Shown in pieces: positions 21,576-32,504 of a stretch of 64,000 nt of DNA. The stretch comes from Phaeodactylum tricornutum CCAP 1055/1 (lineage: Eukaryota > Bacillariophyta > Bacillariophyceae > Surirellales > Neidiaceae). The notes beneath the pieces were generated by a model, which had not been told where the DNA came from, ran no database searches, and worked only from the letters and a program-made list of their open reading frames with translations. Position 1 is the stretch's first letter, and each line of letters starts with the position of its first letter. The stretch covers positions 960,787 to 1,024,786 of the forward strand of contig NC_011670.1 in NCBI RefSeq assembly GCF_000150955.2, written 5' to 3'. A program made the translations under genes and the position numbers.

Positions 21576-23285
21576 ATGAAAGTAGAATTATCCTTACGGG
21601 CTATGGCTCTGAAAAACGTGGCCGGTGCCTTGAAAGGGATGAGTGATCCGTTCGCTGTCTGCACGCACATTGCTACAACGAAAGGCACAGCGCCGGACGT
21701 GTTAGGAAAGACCGAAGTCGTCAAGAATACGCTCAATCCGCAATGGACCAAGGTTTTTGTTTTCGACTACGAACTCGGTACACCCATGAAAGTCGCCGTT
21801 AGCATCTTTGACGAAGTCCGTAAGGGTGACAACAAGTCCATGGGAAGCGCGATGTTTGATATTGGTGAGCTTCTCGGAGCACGGGGTAACACAAAAGCCA
21901 AACGGCTCAAAGGCGGAGGGACTCTTTTTGCGCACTTGCGAAAAAGCGAAGGGTCAGGATTGCTACGACTCAAAATGAAAGGTATCAAGCTCAAGAACGT
22001 TGAAGGAATGTTTTCAAAGTCTGATCCTTTTTTCGAATTATCACGGTGTATCAACAGTGCTGGTGGCGACACATGGGACAATGTCTACCGCTCCCAGCCG
22101 ATCAAAAACAACCTTTCCCCGGACTGGGAAGAATCGACTTTACCACTGAGCACTCTCTGCGGAGGAAACAAGGATCTCCCGATTCAAGTCTCTGTATATG
22201 ATTTTGAGGGTAGCGGCAAACACACGATCATGGGAATTTTTGAAACGACTGTGAACGGCCTTGTGAATGCTTCGACAAACGGCGCAGAGGATGTGGGCAA
22301 AGCTTTCAATCTACAAAAGAAAGGAAAAGATTGCGGTAGTGTTGTTATTCTCAAAGCCGAGGTAGCAGGGGAAGAGGTAGCTGAAAGAATGGCGCAAGTT
22401 TCGGTGTCGGAAACGAAGCCGTCAGTTTTCGTACCAGGAACACCCTCGTTTGTGGATTACATCAGTGGAGGCTGCGAACTTAATGTTGTTGTCGCTATTG
22501 ATTTCACAGGATCGAATGGCGACCCGCGTAAACCTGGTACCCTCCACTACCGTCATCCAGACGGTTCCCACAACGATTACGAAAAGGCAATTGCTTCCAT
22601 CGTCAATATTCTGGCAAAGTACGATTCCGACCAAAAGTTCCCTGTCGTCGGCTTTGGTGCCAAGTACAATGGTGTGGTACGTCATTGTTTCCAGTGTGGA
22701 CCAAGCCCTGAGGTTCACGGGGTACAGGGAGTTTTGGATGCATATCATTCCGTTTTCCAATCAGGACTCATTATGAGCAGCCCGACTACGTTTGTCGAAG
22801 CAATTGAGACAGCTGCCTCTCGGGCTAACGTCACTCAGGAAGCTGCGAAACGCGACGGAAAGCAGGCTTACACAATTTTGCTCATCTTGTCCGATGGTGC
22901 TGTGACAGATGTCCCGTCGACGAAACAATGTTTGGAACGAGTCAGTGATTCTCCTTTGTCAGTTGTGATTGTTGGTGTCGGTAGCGCGGATTTTACGTCC
23001 ATGGAGTTTTTGGATGATTCCTCAGGAAAGCGCGATATTGCGCAGTTTGTCCAGTATAACAAGCATTCCTCCAGTCCGGTGGACCTGACGTCCGTTACAC
23101 TGAAAGAAATTCCCGACCAGGTGGTTGGGTATTTCCAAAGCAAGTGCGTTTCACCCCTACCACCTATAGTCACCCAGGAGTCAGATGTGGTGGTGGAGGA
23201 TGAGGAAGAAATCGATCTCTCGTTGGACTTTAACGAGGACGAGATTGTAGTCTCCGGTGGTGGAACGGATGTCTGGGAGGTTTAG
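21576..23285 (+). CDS. Copine B (C2-C2-vWA)
   Basis: A single exon of 569 aa from the ATG at 21576; the frame is open further upstream but without a supported ATG. C2A (about 1-125: GMSDPFAVCTHIA, FDEVRKGDNKSMGS), C2B (about 130-265: FSKSDPFFELSRC, YDFEGSGKHTIMG) and the copine vWA domain (about 290-540: GGCELNVVVAIDFTGSNGDPRKPGTLHY, given here in parts; ILLILSDGAVTD). All expected MIDAS residues (DFTGSN and SDG) are present, so metal and partner binding should be intact. The tail is acidic (EDEEEIDLSLDFNEDE). Role: Ca2+-triggered membrane recruitment, as known for animal, plant and ciliate copines. It lacks the intron of copine A, although that intron falls within the shared vWA region. Confidence 0.93.
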   Translation: MKVELSLRAMALKNVAGALKGMSDPFAVCTHIATTKGTAPDVLGKTEVVKNTLNPQWTKVFVFDYELGTPMKVAVSIFDEVRKGDNKSMGSAMFDIGELLGARGNTKAKRLKGGGTLFAHLRKSEGSGLLRLKMKGIKLKNVEGMFSKSDPFFELSRCINSAGGDTWDNVYRSQPIKNNLSPDWEESTLPLSTLCGGNKDLPIQVSVYDFEGSGKHTIMGIFETTVNGLVNASTNGAEDVGKAFNLQKKGKDCGSVVILKAEVAGEEVAERMAQVSVSETKPSVFVPGTPSFVDYISGGCELNVVVAIDFTGSNGDPRKPGTLHYRHPDGSHNDYEKAIASIVNILAKYDSDQKFPVVGFGAKYNGVVRHCFQCGPSPEVHGVQGVLDAYHSVFQSGLIMSSPTTFVEAIETAASRANVTQEAAKRDGKQAYTILLILSDGAVTDVPSTKQCLERVSDSPLSVVIVGVGSADFTSMEFLDDSSGKRDIAQFVQYNKHSSSPVDLTSVTLKEIPDQVVGYFQSKCVSPLPPIVTQESDVVVEDEEEIDLSLDFNEDEIVVSGGGTDVWEV

Positions 23286-23532
23286 CTTTTGTCATGAGCG
23301 TGAAGTATCAACGCAATCATAAGTAGTTTTATGAAATAAAATTGAAATTATTTTTTTGTTCGCTCCCATACACGCGCCTAGTAGAATGTCAGCTTGATGT
23401 CGTCCCGACAGTCAGAGACTCAATTCGCCTCACACCCATCATACTTTGTTCCACTACTGGCGAAATTGAACATCGCATTGTTTGCAACAACGCAAGTACC
23501 CTGTGTCAAGAGTATTTTTCGCATATCCACAC

Positions 23533-24624
23533 ATGGACGTCGCGATCCCCTCGCACTCCGTACGTGCATTCTGTGCGTCGTTGGGCTGTCTCAGCCGAGT
23601 GGGGAAGGATGTATACATGGAATTTGATCCCCTCGACGGCCTTGCGTTACGCAGTTTGAACGACGCGAAGTCTGCTTACGCCTGCTTTCGTTTTGAGCCT
23701 TCCTTTTTCGAGCGCTGCACGTCGCCACCGAGCCAACCTCGAGCCAGTGGAAGGAATCGAAGAAGGTCGCAGCATTCACGGAAGAGATCCGTTAATCACG
23801 ATAGCGATAGCGAGAGCGATGATGACAATGAATGGCGATTTTCATGCCGTGTGGCGCTCCGGGCACTGGCGGCAGTTGTTCGTCCACGGAAGCACGTTGC
23901 TAGCTTGGCGATCACCAGCCGTGTTACTCATTCGGCACTTTTTCTCCATTTTGAATTCAATATCCAGGCTCCACCCAATACAACGTGGAGAGTAACGCAT
24001 CGGGTTCCGGTTGCAGATGCGAACGGTGTCTCCGCTGTCTCATCCAAAGACGACGCTTCCGAACTCGTAGCTTCTCCACAAACCCTTTTGCGATTGTTGG
24101 ATCCGTTGAAGAATACATTGGAGGCTGCTTTTCGGATCCGCAATCAAGAGCGACTCGTAGCTGCTACATCCTTTCATCCCACAGACTCCGCCAGCTCCAA
24201 TGCTCCAAACAATGCGATTCTGCAGGCGGCGGCGTCGACTTTCTTGAAAACGGAAACAGGAATACGGGTCGATGAACTCGACGAGTTTGAGTTTCGTGAC
24301 GACCGAGCGATAGCAGACAATATGCCAGATTACGTCAACGACAAGGCTGTGCTGGTATTTCCCCTAAAAGAGACCAGAGCCTTTCTATCGTATTTCAAAA
24401 CCGCAACGGGCAGTAACTTTTCTGACGAGCCGCTTCACGTTTCAGTCTGGTTCCATTGGGGAGGAAAGCCATTTACTATGGAGACAAAGACGACGTCTTT
24501 CTCTGCGCAACTAGTACTTGCTACTTTAGATTATTCCTTGTTGGGACCGTTGGAGGATAATTCTGCTTCTATCGAAAACGACAATTCTAGTGGAAGGGCC
24601 ACCAGTGTTGCAGATAAGGAATAA
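23533..24624 (+). CDS. RAD9: Checkpoint clamp subunit RAD9 (9-1-1 complex)
   Basis: 363 aa, one exon, ATG at 23533. The N-terminal clamp half reads HSVRAFCASLGCLSRVGKD and DGLALRSLNDAKSAYACFRF, which matches human RAD9 ([22 protein letters not shown] region) closely. The C-terminal half has KAVLVFPLKETRAFLSYF and SAQLVLATLDY, equivalent to FCLKEFRGLLSF and HFVLATL. RAD9 forms the DNA-damage clamp with RAD1 and HUS1 and activates checkpoint kinases in the nucleus. A Ser/Arg/Asp-rich insertion lies at about residues 55-95 (RNRRRSQHSRKRS, DSDSESDDD). The long phosphorylated C-terminal tail of the animal protein is mostly missing: only about 25 residues follow the clamp fold. Confidence 0.92.
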   Translation: MDVAIPSHSVRAFCASLGCLSRVGKDVYMEFDPLDGLALRSLNDAKSAYACFRFEPSFFERCTSPPSQPRASGRNRRRSQHSRKRSVNHDSDSESDDDNEWRFSCRVALRALAAVVRPRKHVASLAITSRVTHSALFLHFEFNIQAPPNTTWRVTHRVPVADANGVSAVSSKDDASELVASPQTLLRLLDPLKNTLEAAFRIRNQERLVAATSFHPTDSASSNAPNNAILQAAASTFLKTETGIRVDELDEFEFRDDRAIADNMPDYVNDKAVLVFPLKETRAFLSYFKTATGSNFSDEPLHVSVWFHWGGKPFTMETKTTSFSAQLVLATLDYSLLGPLEDNSASIENDNSSGRATSVADKE

Positions 24625-24661
24625 TATTCTAGCCCATATTGCATGAGGTCGCACAGTCACT

Positions 24662-25454
24662 TTAAACTTTGTTACCCGCTTGTGATTGCTGCCGTTTCCG
24701 CCGCACGTCCCAATTGAAAATTCGGCTCATCGTGACTTCTGATGTTACAATTTGATCGCGGCAACATGCCAAATCTTGTTCGGATTCTTTCAATTCACGG
24801 ACTGCCGTATCATAATTGGCGGTCAAAAAATTCAAAGCTTCTTGGTAAGTATACTCCAGCATGACGTTTGCACCCAACCACAGATTTACTGTCCCAACAG
24901 AAAAGTCCAGCTCCGCCGTAGCATATATATTGTCGGCCAAACTGTATCGCGCAGTCGCGTGTTGTTCGCCTTGCTCTTGTTTCTGCAGAAGAGTTTGTAC
25001 CAGCGTCAAGGACTTTTCCAATTCGGGTACTTTGCTTTTTAAATGTTGTTCTATGTCGGTTTCGAGATGCGATCAAAACCAACATCTAGCGTTGTGAGAA
25101 TACATCGAGAGGCAGCATTGTTGTGAAGCGCATCGAAATTTCCTACACGTTCAACGCGTATATTGCCAAGAAACGGCGCCACTTACGTTTGTTTGTCAAC
25201 GACACTTCAAAGGACTTATACTTGGCGTGTAGTTCGGTGTACGCACCAATGAGGAGCTCCGCCGATGCTGGGACGGGTGTAAATGAGCTGCAAAAGGCGC
25301 CAACATCGTCGATGAACTTGGCAATCGGAATCTTCCGTTCGTTTTCGCCTTCCGTGATGTCTAGGAGGCTCATATCTGGAAAGCCATACTCGCTGGTATC
25401 TTGTTTGCTTTCTCCAAGCGTGGATACGAGAGGCCGGCTGCTGATTGCGCTCAT
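24662..25454 (-). CDS. PFDN3: Prefoldin subunit 3 (VBP1-like), 2 exons
   Basis: Exons 25454-25187 and 25050-24662 (218 aa), a 136-nt phase 1 intron. The join reads VSLTNKQQHLKSKVPEL, which keeps the coiled-coil spacing of human VBP1. Signatures are YSLADNIYATAEL, NLWLGANVMLEYTYQEA and MSRIFNWDVRRK, all diagnostic for the alpha-type prefoldin subunit 3. Prefoldin is a cytosolic hexamer that hands unfolded actin and tubulin to the CCT chaperonin. The ATG at 25454 is the first in frame. The gene is divergent from the GT14 gene, sharing a 384-bp upstream interval. Confidence 0.94.
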
Positions 25455-25838
25455 GTTGAAACCACCTTCGCAGTCTGTTTCTTTGTTCAAAAGTTGAAAG
25501 GTTTCTGCGTAACTCTTAAGTATCTCGTAGGATGCTTTGCTACCAACGGCCGCTCAAAATGACAACAGCACGGACTGTGAAATATTAGTTTCAACAGAGC
25601 GCATGTGACTGCGAACAAAGATAAGTAGTTCCAACTCCTGATTCCCGTATTAATCGTTCCCGACCAAACGTGACTGACGCCTGCTATCGGCCAAAACGCT
25701 GTTTTGTGACTGTGAGTTACATATCATTAATCAATGTTCGTAGCAGTACGTTCCTCGCTTTGCGAGTATTCTGTCCCTTCCATATTGTCATTGATCGCAG
25801 GCGTAAAATCTCTATAAAGGACACGGAGCGAAAACGAG
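25455..25838. promoter_or_regulatory. Shared divergent promoter of PFDN3 and GT14 gene
   Basis: 384 bp between two start codons pointing apart. It carries two copies of GACTGTGA (25573-25580, 25708-25715). No gene is apparent inside it. Confidence 0.4.
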
Positions 25839-28348
25839 ATGCAGCGAACAATAGCTTTTTGGGCCTTAATCGTTGTGCTCTTATTTATTTCTGTGCACGC
25901 CGAGCAAGTGCCGGTTGGACCACCTGAAGCGCTTTCATCCAAAACGGAGCATCAACATTTCCAAAGACTGCTTCAAAGTAGCTGGGATGAGATCGACTTT
26001 ACAGATATCGATTCTCACAAGGCTGCCCGGAGTGGGTTAGATCAGCTCGTCAAAGATGGCAGTCATATGGAATTGCGCTGGGCCAAAATGTTTGAAAAGG
26101 CCAAGACACCTGAATGTCGAGCAAAGATTGCAACCCATTTTGGGTATTTCTACAACGCAATTGCATCAGAACAATCGATGCCATTTAGTACTGCGAAATT
26201 TGAAAACAAGTGCCCGGAACCGTTCTACGATTGGGAAAATTTACCACCCGATATGCACGTTGGGCATGTTCAGAACCGAACTTACCAGCCGCCCCGAGAA
26301 AACGCCACATACATTGACGATCCGAAAGATCTGCGTTTCTTGTACGCAATTTTGACTCACGGCGAGTGGCATTCTACCATTCGACTTATTGAAACTCTCT
26401 ACGAGGATGGACATGTTTTTGTTGTGCACGTAGACGGCAAGGAAAATTCTGATGAGACTTACAAAGCTCTGCAAAAGTACGCTGCCACAAGAGATCATGT
26501 CCACGTACTTGGATCATCCTTCCGTGTTCGCGTAAACTGGGGAGGCTTTTCAATGGTCAACGCGACGCTGCAAATCTTACAATATTCGTTCAACGTGAAC
26601 GGGCACTGTTCACGACAACGAGACCCACTGGTATTCGACAAGGTTATCCACTTAGCTTCCTCCTCGTATCCCTTGGCGACACGATCTGAAATTCGTCAGC
26701 GTATAGCGTCATTTCCTTTGGATGCCAATTTCTTGCACGTAATTATGAAACCAACTCGCCCCAGCCCTGATGTTTGGCATTACTTTGTTGAATGTGACGA
26801 CAGTTTACACCGTATTTACCGTCTCAACCCGTTGAACAACCACACGAACGGTATGGAGCTTTTCACTTCATCTCAATGGTTCATCATTTCTCGCGAATTT
26901 GCTGAATATTTAGCTCGTGCCGAAGCAGGAACCTTCGTACACCAGTATCTCGACTACATTGAGCATGTTGTAGTCGCCGACGAAACCTTCTTTGGTACCG
27001 TCCTTCGGCACACTCCTTTCTGTTTGAAGCATCATAATCGTAACTTTTTACACTTGCAGTTTGATCGGTGGGAGTCAGAGCTTCCGTCGAATGATCGCGA
27101 TCCTCGGAAGTGCATGATGCTTGATCCCAATCATTGCGGGCGGTCACCTACCACGCTTACGGCCGACTATGCAGACATATTGGAGCTCAGCGACGATTTG
27201 TTTGCTCGAAAATTTGTGGAGCACATATCGGACTTCGAAGGCAAATCGGAAGAAGAGGTACCTGAGCATAATGTCAAAGACATTGTTGATGATTGGCGAA
27301 AGCGTCGGGGCACCAGCAAGCAAGGAAGTAACTCTTCGACTACACTTTCGGGACAACCGCAAATGACCTTCGAAGGACACGGTGTTTTGCTGGTTGCTAG
27401 AGAGACGCTCGGGATTGACGGTGGCGATAGACAACCGGTTCCCTTGTGCTTGGGTTTGGGAGAAACTGGCAACAACTTACATCTCGTGCCGTGTTTTCAC
27501 GATTGGGTGATACCGACGCTGGCGCCCAACTGGGAATTCGGTGCCGTAATTGAAGCCGAAACAATACCTCACAATCGCTGGGAGATGCAACCCTGTACAT
27601 CGGATGGTCACCTAGAACGATTGTGAGTAACATTGCATAGTTGGCTTCCGTTTGTACGTTCGATCTTTCAATTAACCCAAGATTTTTCTGCGACAGAGAT
27701 TCCGGTGAAATTGAAGTGACACCCGGTAATTACTCAATTACGGGACCGCGATGCATGTTGAAAATGATGGAAGGTATACGTGCGGGGCGATGTTTTGACG
27801 GGGATTCTGGTAATTCGCAACCTGGAGGAGAAGTGCAAGTATTTCCATGTGTTCACCGCTGGGTACAGTTCCTGTCTGTTGGCGACGGGAGACTAGCACC
27901 CAAGGGAAGCCTATTCTTCACCATTCCGCTCCACATCGTTCGACAGATCCATAGGATGGGACATGAACAAAGTCCTCACATGTGCTTGGGGGTGTGGGGG
28001 CGTGGAAATAAAGACGAAGTGGATTGGAAAGACGAATCGCAAGCCTTTTCACAAGAAAGGAAAGAAAACCCAGTAGATGGGTGGAAGCCGTTGTCGGAGT
28101 GGGAAGGAGAAGAACTTTTCTCAACACAATGTAGCAATGTCGGGGCAGTCGTAGAATGGATTTTTGTGCCGTTCATAGTAGAAGATAATCTTTCCGCGGA
28201 CGACGGTACCGACATCGACGCTACTACAGACGCAGACGAAGTTATGTTTGGACCTGCCACAACAACTGAAGACACAATGAATACAGCCCACGAAACCGTG
28301 ATTGACGATAATGGTGCAGCTCCAGAACGAATTGGCGATGAGCTATGA
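25839..28348 (+). CDS. GT14-family glycosyltransferase (xylosyltransferase/core-2 branching type), 2 exons
   Basis: Exon 1 is 25839-27622; exon 2 begins at 27697 (74-nt intron) or, with an equally in-phase acceptor, at 27682 (59 nt); it ends at 28348. With the first choice the protein has 811 aa. A signal peptide or type II anchor starts it (TIAFWALIVVLLFISVHA). The catalytic region (about 165-440) shows LRFLYAILTHGEWHSTIRL, FVVHVDGKENSDE, a SSFRVRVNWGGFSMVNATL segment, HLASSSYPLATRSEI, and VVADETFFGTVLRHTPF, the order found in xylosyltransferases and core-2/I-branching enzymes. These act in the Golgi on glycoproteins or glycans. The C-terminal 350 residues contain Cys-rich, Trp-containing stretches of unknown function and an acidic Thr-rich tail. 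Acceptor substrate unknown. Confidence 0.88.
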
Positions 28349-28455
28349 CATGTTTTCCTCTGTTGTTCATACAGGCGTTTGGTAACCGTCTCATGTTTTA
28401 ACTATTTCTTGTCCTAACGAAATCATTGTACAATAGCGCACAGCTAAAGTGCTGA

Positions 28456-29541
28456 TTAGCGTAGCTGTCCACTATCCGCAATAATGACTGGAACGCGAGT
28501 TTTGCCTGATTCGTTTCCTACTTGCTCAATGGCGCTGACCACATCTTGTCCCGACACAACCTTGCCGAATCTACGAAGACGCCATTGGTTAGTTGTGAGC
28601 CGAGAACCTAGTATATAAAACATGCAAGCCAAAACTGTCCTTTGTGAGACAGACTTACACAACATGTTTCCCGTCCAACCAAGGCGTCTCGGCCGTGCAA
28701 AGAAAAAACTGGGAACCGTTTGTGTTCGGTCCGGCTGTAGACATACACAAAATGAGGTCAGCGTGTTTGTTCACGGAGGCCATGAATGTCCGTCACTGTT
28801 GATTGCCATACCATTTGCCATACTTAAAGTACCTGCCCCAGTGTGTTTAAGAGTAAAGTTCTCATCCGCAAACTTGGAACCGTAAATCGACTCCCCGCCG
28901 GTGCCTAAAATTTAGAAAGACGAAGTCAGCGAGGCTAGTAGATAGACCTGTGGTCTACCTACTTCTATCAAATAATTGACAGTCATCCTCCGAAGAAATT
29001 TTATTTACCATTTCCACGAGTGAAGTCACCGCTGCGAAGGATCAACGCATAGACGTGAGTGCTCGCAGTAATTGATCCAAGGAATATTTCTATCTACCGA
29101 ACGTACCCTTGGGCCATAAAGTTTGGTATCTTGTGAATAAGAACGAGACTGTAAGACTACGCCGTAATTCGTCCAAAAGGTAGGATTTCTTGTGAACACA
29201 GATTCCCGCATTAGCTCGTACGTACCACACGATGAAAAGCTGATCCCTTAAAATGCAGAGGCTTCCCCAATTTTCCGATACCCTTCTCGCCCGTACAGAG
29301 GCACCTAAAATTTTCAGCCGTCTTGGGGACAACATCTGCTCTGAGCTCCATTTCTATCCGACCCTGGTTGTTATTTTTGTACACGGTCAGAGAAGAGACA
29401 TCACATGGTGCCGACCGGCGAGCTGCCCTCCTCCATGGCTTTCGGCAGACATTACTACTATCCAAGGAAACGGCTCTGAAAACACACCTTTGCCGATCCG
29501 CCTATGGTAACATCAAAGAACACGACCGGATTCTGACTCAT
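28456..29541 (-). CDS. Single-domain cyclophilin peptidyl-prolyl isomerase, 7 exons
   Basis: Seven exons: 29541-29488, 29363-29226, 29129-29107, 29031-29009, 28904-28812, 28734-28659, 28570-28456, giving 173 aa, the normal cyclophilin A length. Every junction is GT-AG and in phase; introns are 75-124 nt. The protein starts [15 protein letters not shown] and includes [52 protein letters not shown] and LDGKHVVFGKVVSG. The catalytic Arg (FHR), the Gln of MAQGGD, the Phe/Trp pocket and the cyclosporin-contact Trp are present. It should be an active cytosolic proline isomerase; there is no targeting peptide. Two exons are only 23 nt long, an unusually fragmented structure for this gene-dense window. 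Confidence 0.92.
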
Positions 29542-30003
29542 ACTTGGGGACACTTTGGCGTTAATAAGTTGCTGGTTAACGGAAATAGATCTTTGTTGAC
29601 AGAGAATGAACACAGCGAAACTGAAAGTCTGTAAGAACTGAAACGTGGCCGAAGCATAATTACATACTCGAGTATCAGCATCTCCTCATCACCTTTCAGT
29701 TATTTCCTCTCATTTTAATTCATGTAGTTAATTGAAATATCTCAGAGACACGGATAGGACTTATCGACTGAAACATTTTTTGCTATTCGACACATCTCGT
29801 AAATGAACTTGACACCCTCCCTACCTCTGTCTCTCATTGGAAAAACCTCTTGACTGTGACAGTGTGAATTCTTATCTTGGCCGTAATGGACTTTCACAGT
29901 CAGGCTCTTTTTTCACGCTATCGTAAACGCTTTCGCAACTACCCTTTACTTACGGCGACGGAAACAGTTGATTAGCGCGACCAGCCCATTTGTTTCCAAA
30001 ACG
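29542..30003. other. Intergenic interval upstream of cyclophilin
   Basis: Upstream of the cyclophilin start. It holds GACTGTGA at 29852-29859, embedded in TTGACTGTGACAGTGTGAA, and the inverse TCACAGTC at 29894-29901. No gene seen. Confidence 0.4.
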
Positions 30004-30570
30004 ATGACTGTGCTTTCGTCGCCGCCGTTGCTTTATTCGTCGAAGAGCGCCAGCAACGAGAAGGCAGCCAAAACCGAGAAATGTTATCTATAATAGGTAC
30101 GAAATTTTCGATCTAGTGAGTAAGAATGATTCATCCGACGAGAGCACCGACATCGACATCGACATATCGCAAGAGATGGGAGGCAACGAGACCATTTCGA
30201 GCCGGCATTGGCCGAAGACGATGACGAAGAAGGGGTAGAACTTGGGAAGATGCGTGTCAAAAATATCAAGGCAAACTATACTTGCTCGAAATCTCGTAAC
30301 ATCACTGCTTTGATGAGGAGAGTTTGGTAGAGCGATTGGATGAAGCTCCGGCGACCGGAAAGGTACATCCCAGAATCCTGAAGCGATTCAATTTCGATTG
30401 AAGCCTGAACAACCCAAATAGCTGACCAGTAACCCCGAGGTCTTGGTAGTGTTGCAGAGCACGAAGATACAAGGAGGATAGAAAATTATGATGGCGGGGA
30501 GGTCAAGAAGAGTTGGAAAGCAAGTTCCGAGACGACGAGACGACCAGGAACTTAAAGAAACTGTAACAAT
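30004..30570 (+). pseudogene. Possible decayed acidic-protein gene
   Basis: Forward frames show protein-like stretches broken by stops and at least one frame change: an ATG at 30004 followed by a 28-residue frame, then SKNDSSDESTDIDIDISQEM, then in another frame LAEDDDEEGVELGKMRVKN and VERLDEAPATGKVHPRILKRF. The mixture of acidic and basic runs looks like a low-complexity nuclear protein that has lost its frame. No homologous family is recognised, no intact start-to-stop frame exists, and it may instead be unrelated low-complexity DNA. Confidence 0.25.
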
Positions 30571-30668
30571 ATGAACCAGGTCATGGGTTTTCTGTTAGGA
30601 CGGACCACTTAGGGACTACGTGCAGTTCGTCAAGAGAATACAGAATTTCAGCAATTTAACCTACAATT

Positions 30669-32504
30669 CTAGCGAAAAGCGCGGACCGAATTTTGTTTCA
30701 TCCACGCACCGACAATGTGAAGACCAGGATCAGCAACGCGACGGTGGCCGTCCAGGAAACTATCGGAAATTTGCGCACACCCCCAGACCTCAATATTGCG
30801 TAGCTGTGAACCACACTTGTCCACTAAATAACCCAGGCCTTGGTCTGATAAAGCTGTGCAGAAGCTAACGTGCAAATACTGTAGGCTAGAATGACAGGAA
30901 GAAGCGAGTTTCTCCAGCGTCGAGTCCGTCAAGACGCTAGAGCCCTCAACATTTACTTGTACGAGGCCACCCACTGTCGAATCCTTGTTAGACGTGGAAG
31001 CTTGGATCGCCAGTAGCATGAAATCGTCCGTCACGGCCTCATGGTCGAGACGGCCAAAGTCCAGGACGCGCAATGAAGGTGGCGGAGCCATGCCGGGAAC
31101 GTGAGTAAAAAGTGCTTCTAGGCCTTGGGGGGTTAAGTGTTTTAAACCGGATACATGTAGAGCCTGTAGTCCCACACACGAGCGCAAGGACGACAAAGTC
31201 GCGTCGGTTAGATCATGATTGTCACTTAGATCCAACCGTTCCAGTGTATTTGTGCACGATAAAAGAAGTTTGTGAACCATCGCATCAGTCAAATCTATGA
31301 TTCGGCGCATGGAGAGACTTTTCAAGTGGCGAAATGCGGTTGTTTCGCCGGTCAAGGTCTCCAAACCTTCCGATCCTATTGGAATATCTTCCAACGACAG
31401 TTCCAAGAGTTTTCCTGTCGTTGCAAACGTCTTGGTGAGACCTTTGCAGAACTGCACGCCTAACATAGGACAGGCTTTGTATTCAAGAGACGACAATGTC
31501 GGCGCCACCGCCTCAATCAATTTGACCGCGTCGACATCCTTGAGTAAGTATGCACCACCAATTGACAAGGCCTGCAAACTCCCAAGTTTACTTGACATGG
31601 CTTCAACAATGGCATCAGCAGCTGCGGGGCCAAAGCAGCGACCGGCCTGATCCAACATAATATATTGGAGGCCCGAAGGCATCATGCGTTGCAACGCTTT
31701 CGTGAGTTGTTCTTGTGTGATAGAGGACGCATCCGTCAACTCAAGCACGTCTGTTCCATTTTCGGCAATAGCGTCAAAAGCTGCTGGATCCAACTTGTGT
31801 CGAGCCACTAGCTCTTGTAGGAGCCTTGTACGAATCGAAGAGTCCACGTCGCCCAACGACTCCACGAACTCGATGTGGTCGACCAAGAACTGCAAACACG
31901 TCTGAAACAAAGTGGGAATCCTGTGCTTTTGAGCAATCAAATTTGCACGTCTCTTACGTTTCGCGTAGAGGGAAGAGTTTCGAGCGCTTCCGGATTGTTC
32001 GTGCGCACCCGGCAAGGAACTCTTCCAGGAAATGGAGGGGTGCGCCTTTCGCTTCTTCTCCAGCTCGAGTTCTTCCATAACCTGGTCCAAGGGATGGTGA
32101 TATTCCTGGTCTACACCATTCTCAGCTTCGGCTTCTTCTCGTCGTTTCGTTTCTTCCCGAGCCGCAATCATTTGTCGAGCTACACTGAAAGGACCACACC
32201 ATTCCTGTGGTGGAGAGTCTTTCGTACTGTTGCTAGCTCTGGTCGTCAGCACACCAAACGGCGTGGAGGTGACGGCGCTCTTTTGACGATCTGCGTGTCC
32301 TAGACTGACGATTGGCCGGACTTCGGGGCGGGCCAGACGAGACGCCTCGCGTTCGGCCACGGCACGTTGCCGTTCCCGGACACGTTCCGGTACCACCCGA
32401 CGCCCAGTGCTGGTCCGACCCGTCGAATCCTCCGGGGCGGCCCCTACCCCGCTAGACTCTTCTTCCTCCTCCGCGCGACGCTGGGATCGACGAGAAGGTG
32501 CCAT
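30669..32504 (-). CDS. Leucine-rich-repeat protein, Rad7/AMN1-like
   Basis: A single exon of 611 aa from the ATG at 32504 (the frame begins earlier at a GTG). The N-terminus is Arg/Glu-rich and disordered. From about residue 190 the segment LIAQKHRIPTLFQTCLQFL plus IEFVESLGDVDSSIR resembles the region preceding the LRRs of yeast Rad7, the global-genome nucleotide-excision-repair subunit. At least nine Cys-type LRRs follow (LERLDLSDNHDLTDATLSSL; LQALHVSGLKHLTPQGL; LQYLHVSFCTALSDQGL; RNIEVWGCAQISDS). Rad7 also works with a cullin E3. The LRR fold is certain; the Rad7 assignment is my inference and an AMN1 or F-box-type LRR protein remains possible. Confidence 0.82.
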   Translation of the reverse strand: MAPSRRSQRRAEEEEESSGVGAAPEDSTGRTSTGRRVVPERVRERQRAVAEREASRLARPEVRPIVSLGHADRQKSAVTSTPFGVLTTRASNSTKDSPPQEWCGPFSVARQMIAAREETKRREEAEAENGVDQEYHHPLDQVMEELELEKKRKAHPSISWKSSLPGAHEQSGSARNSSLYAKRKRRANLIAQKHRIPTLFQTCLQFLVDHIEFVESLGDVDSSIRTRLLQELVARHKLDPAAFDAIAENGTDVLELTDASSITQEQLTKALQRMMPSGLQYIMLDQAGRCFGPAAADAIVEAMSSKLGSLQALSIGGAYLLKDVDAVKLIEAVAPTLSSLEYKACPMLGVQFCKGLTKTFATTGKLLELSLEDIPIGSEGLETLTGETTAFRHLKSLSMRRIIDLTDAMVHKLLLSCTNTLERLDLSDNHDLTDATLSSLRSCVGLQALHVSGLKHLTPQGLEALFTHVPGMAPPPSLRVLDFGRLDHEAVTDDFMLLAIQASTSNKDSTVGGLVQVNVEGSSVLTDSTLEKLASSCHSSLQYLHVSFCTALSDQGLGYLVDKCGSQLRNIEVWGCAQISDSFLDGHRRVADPGLHIVGAWMKQNSVRAFR

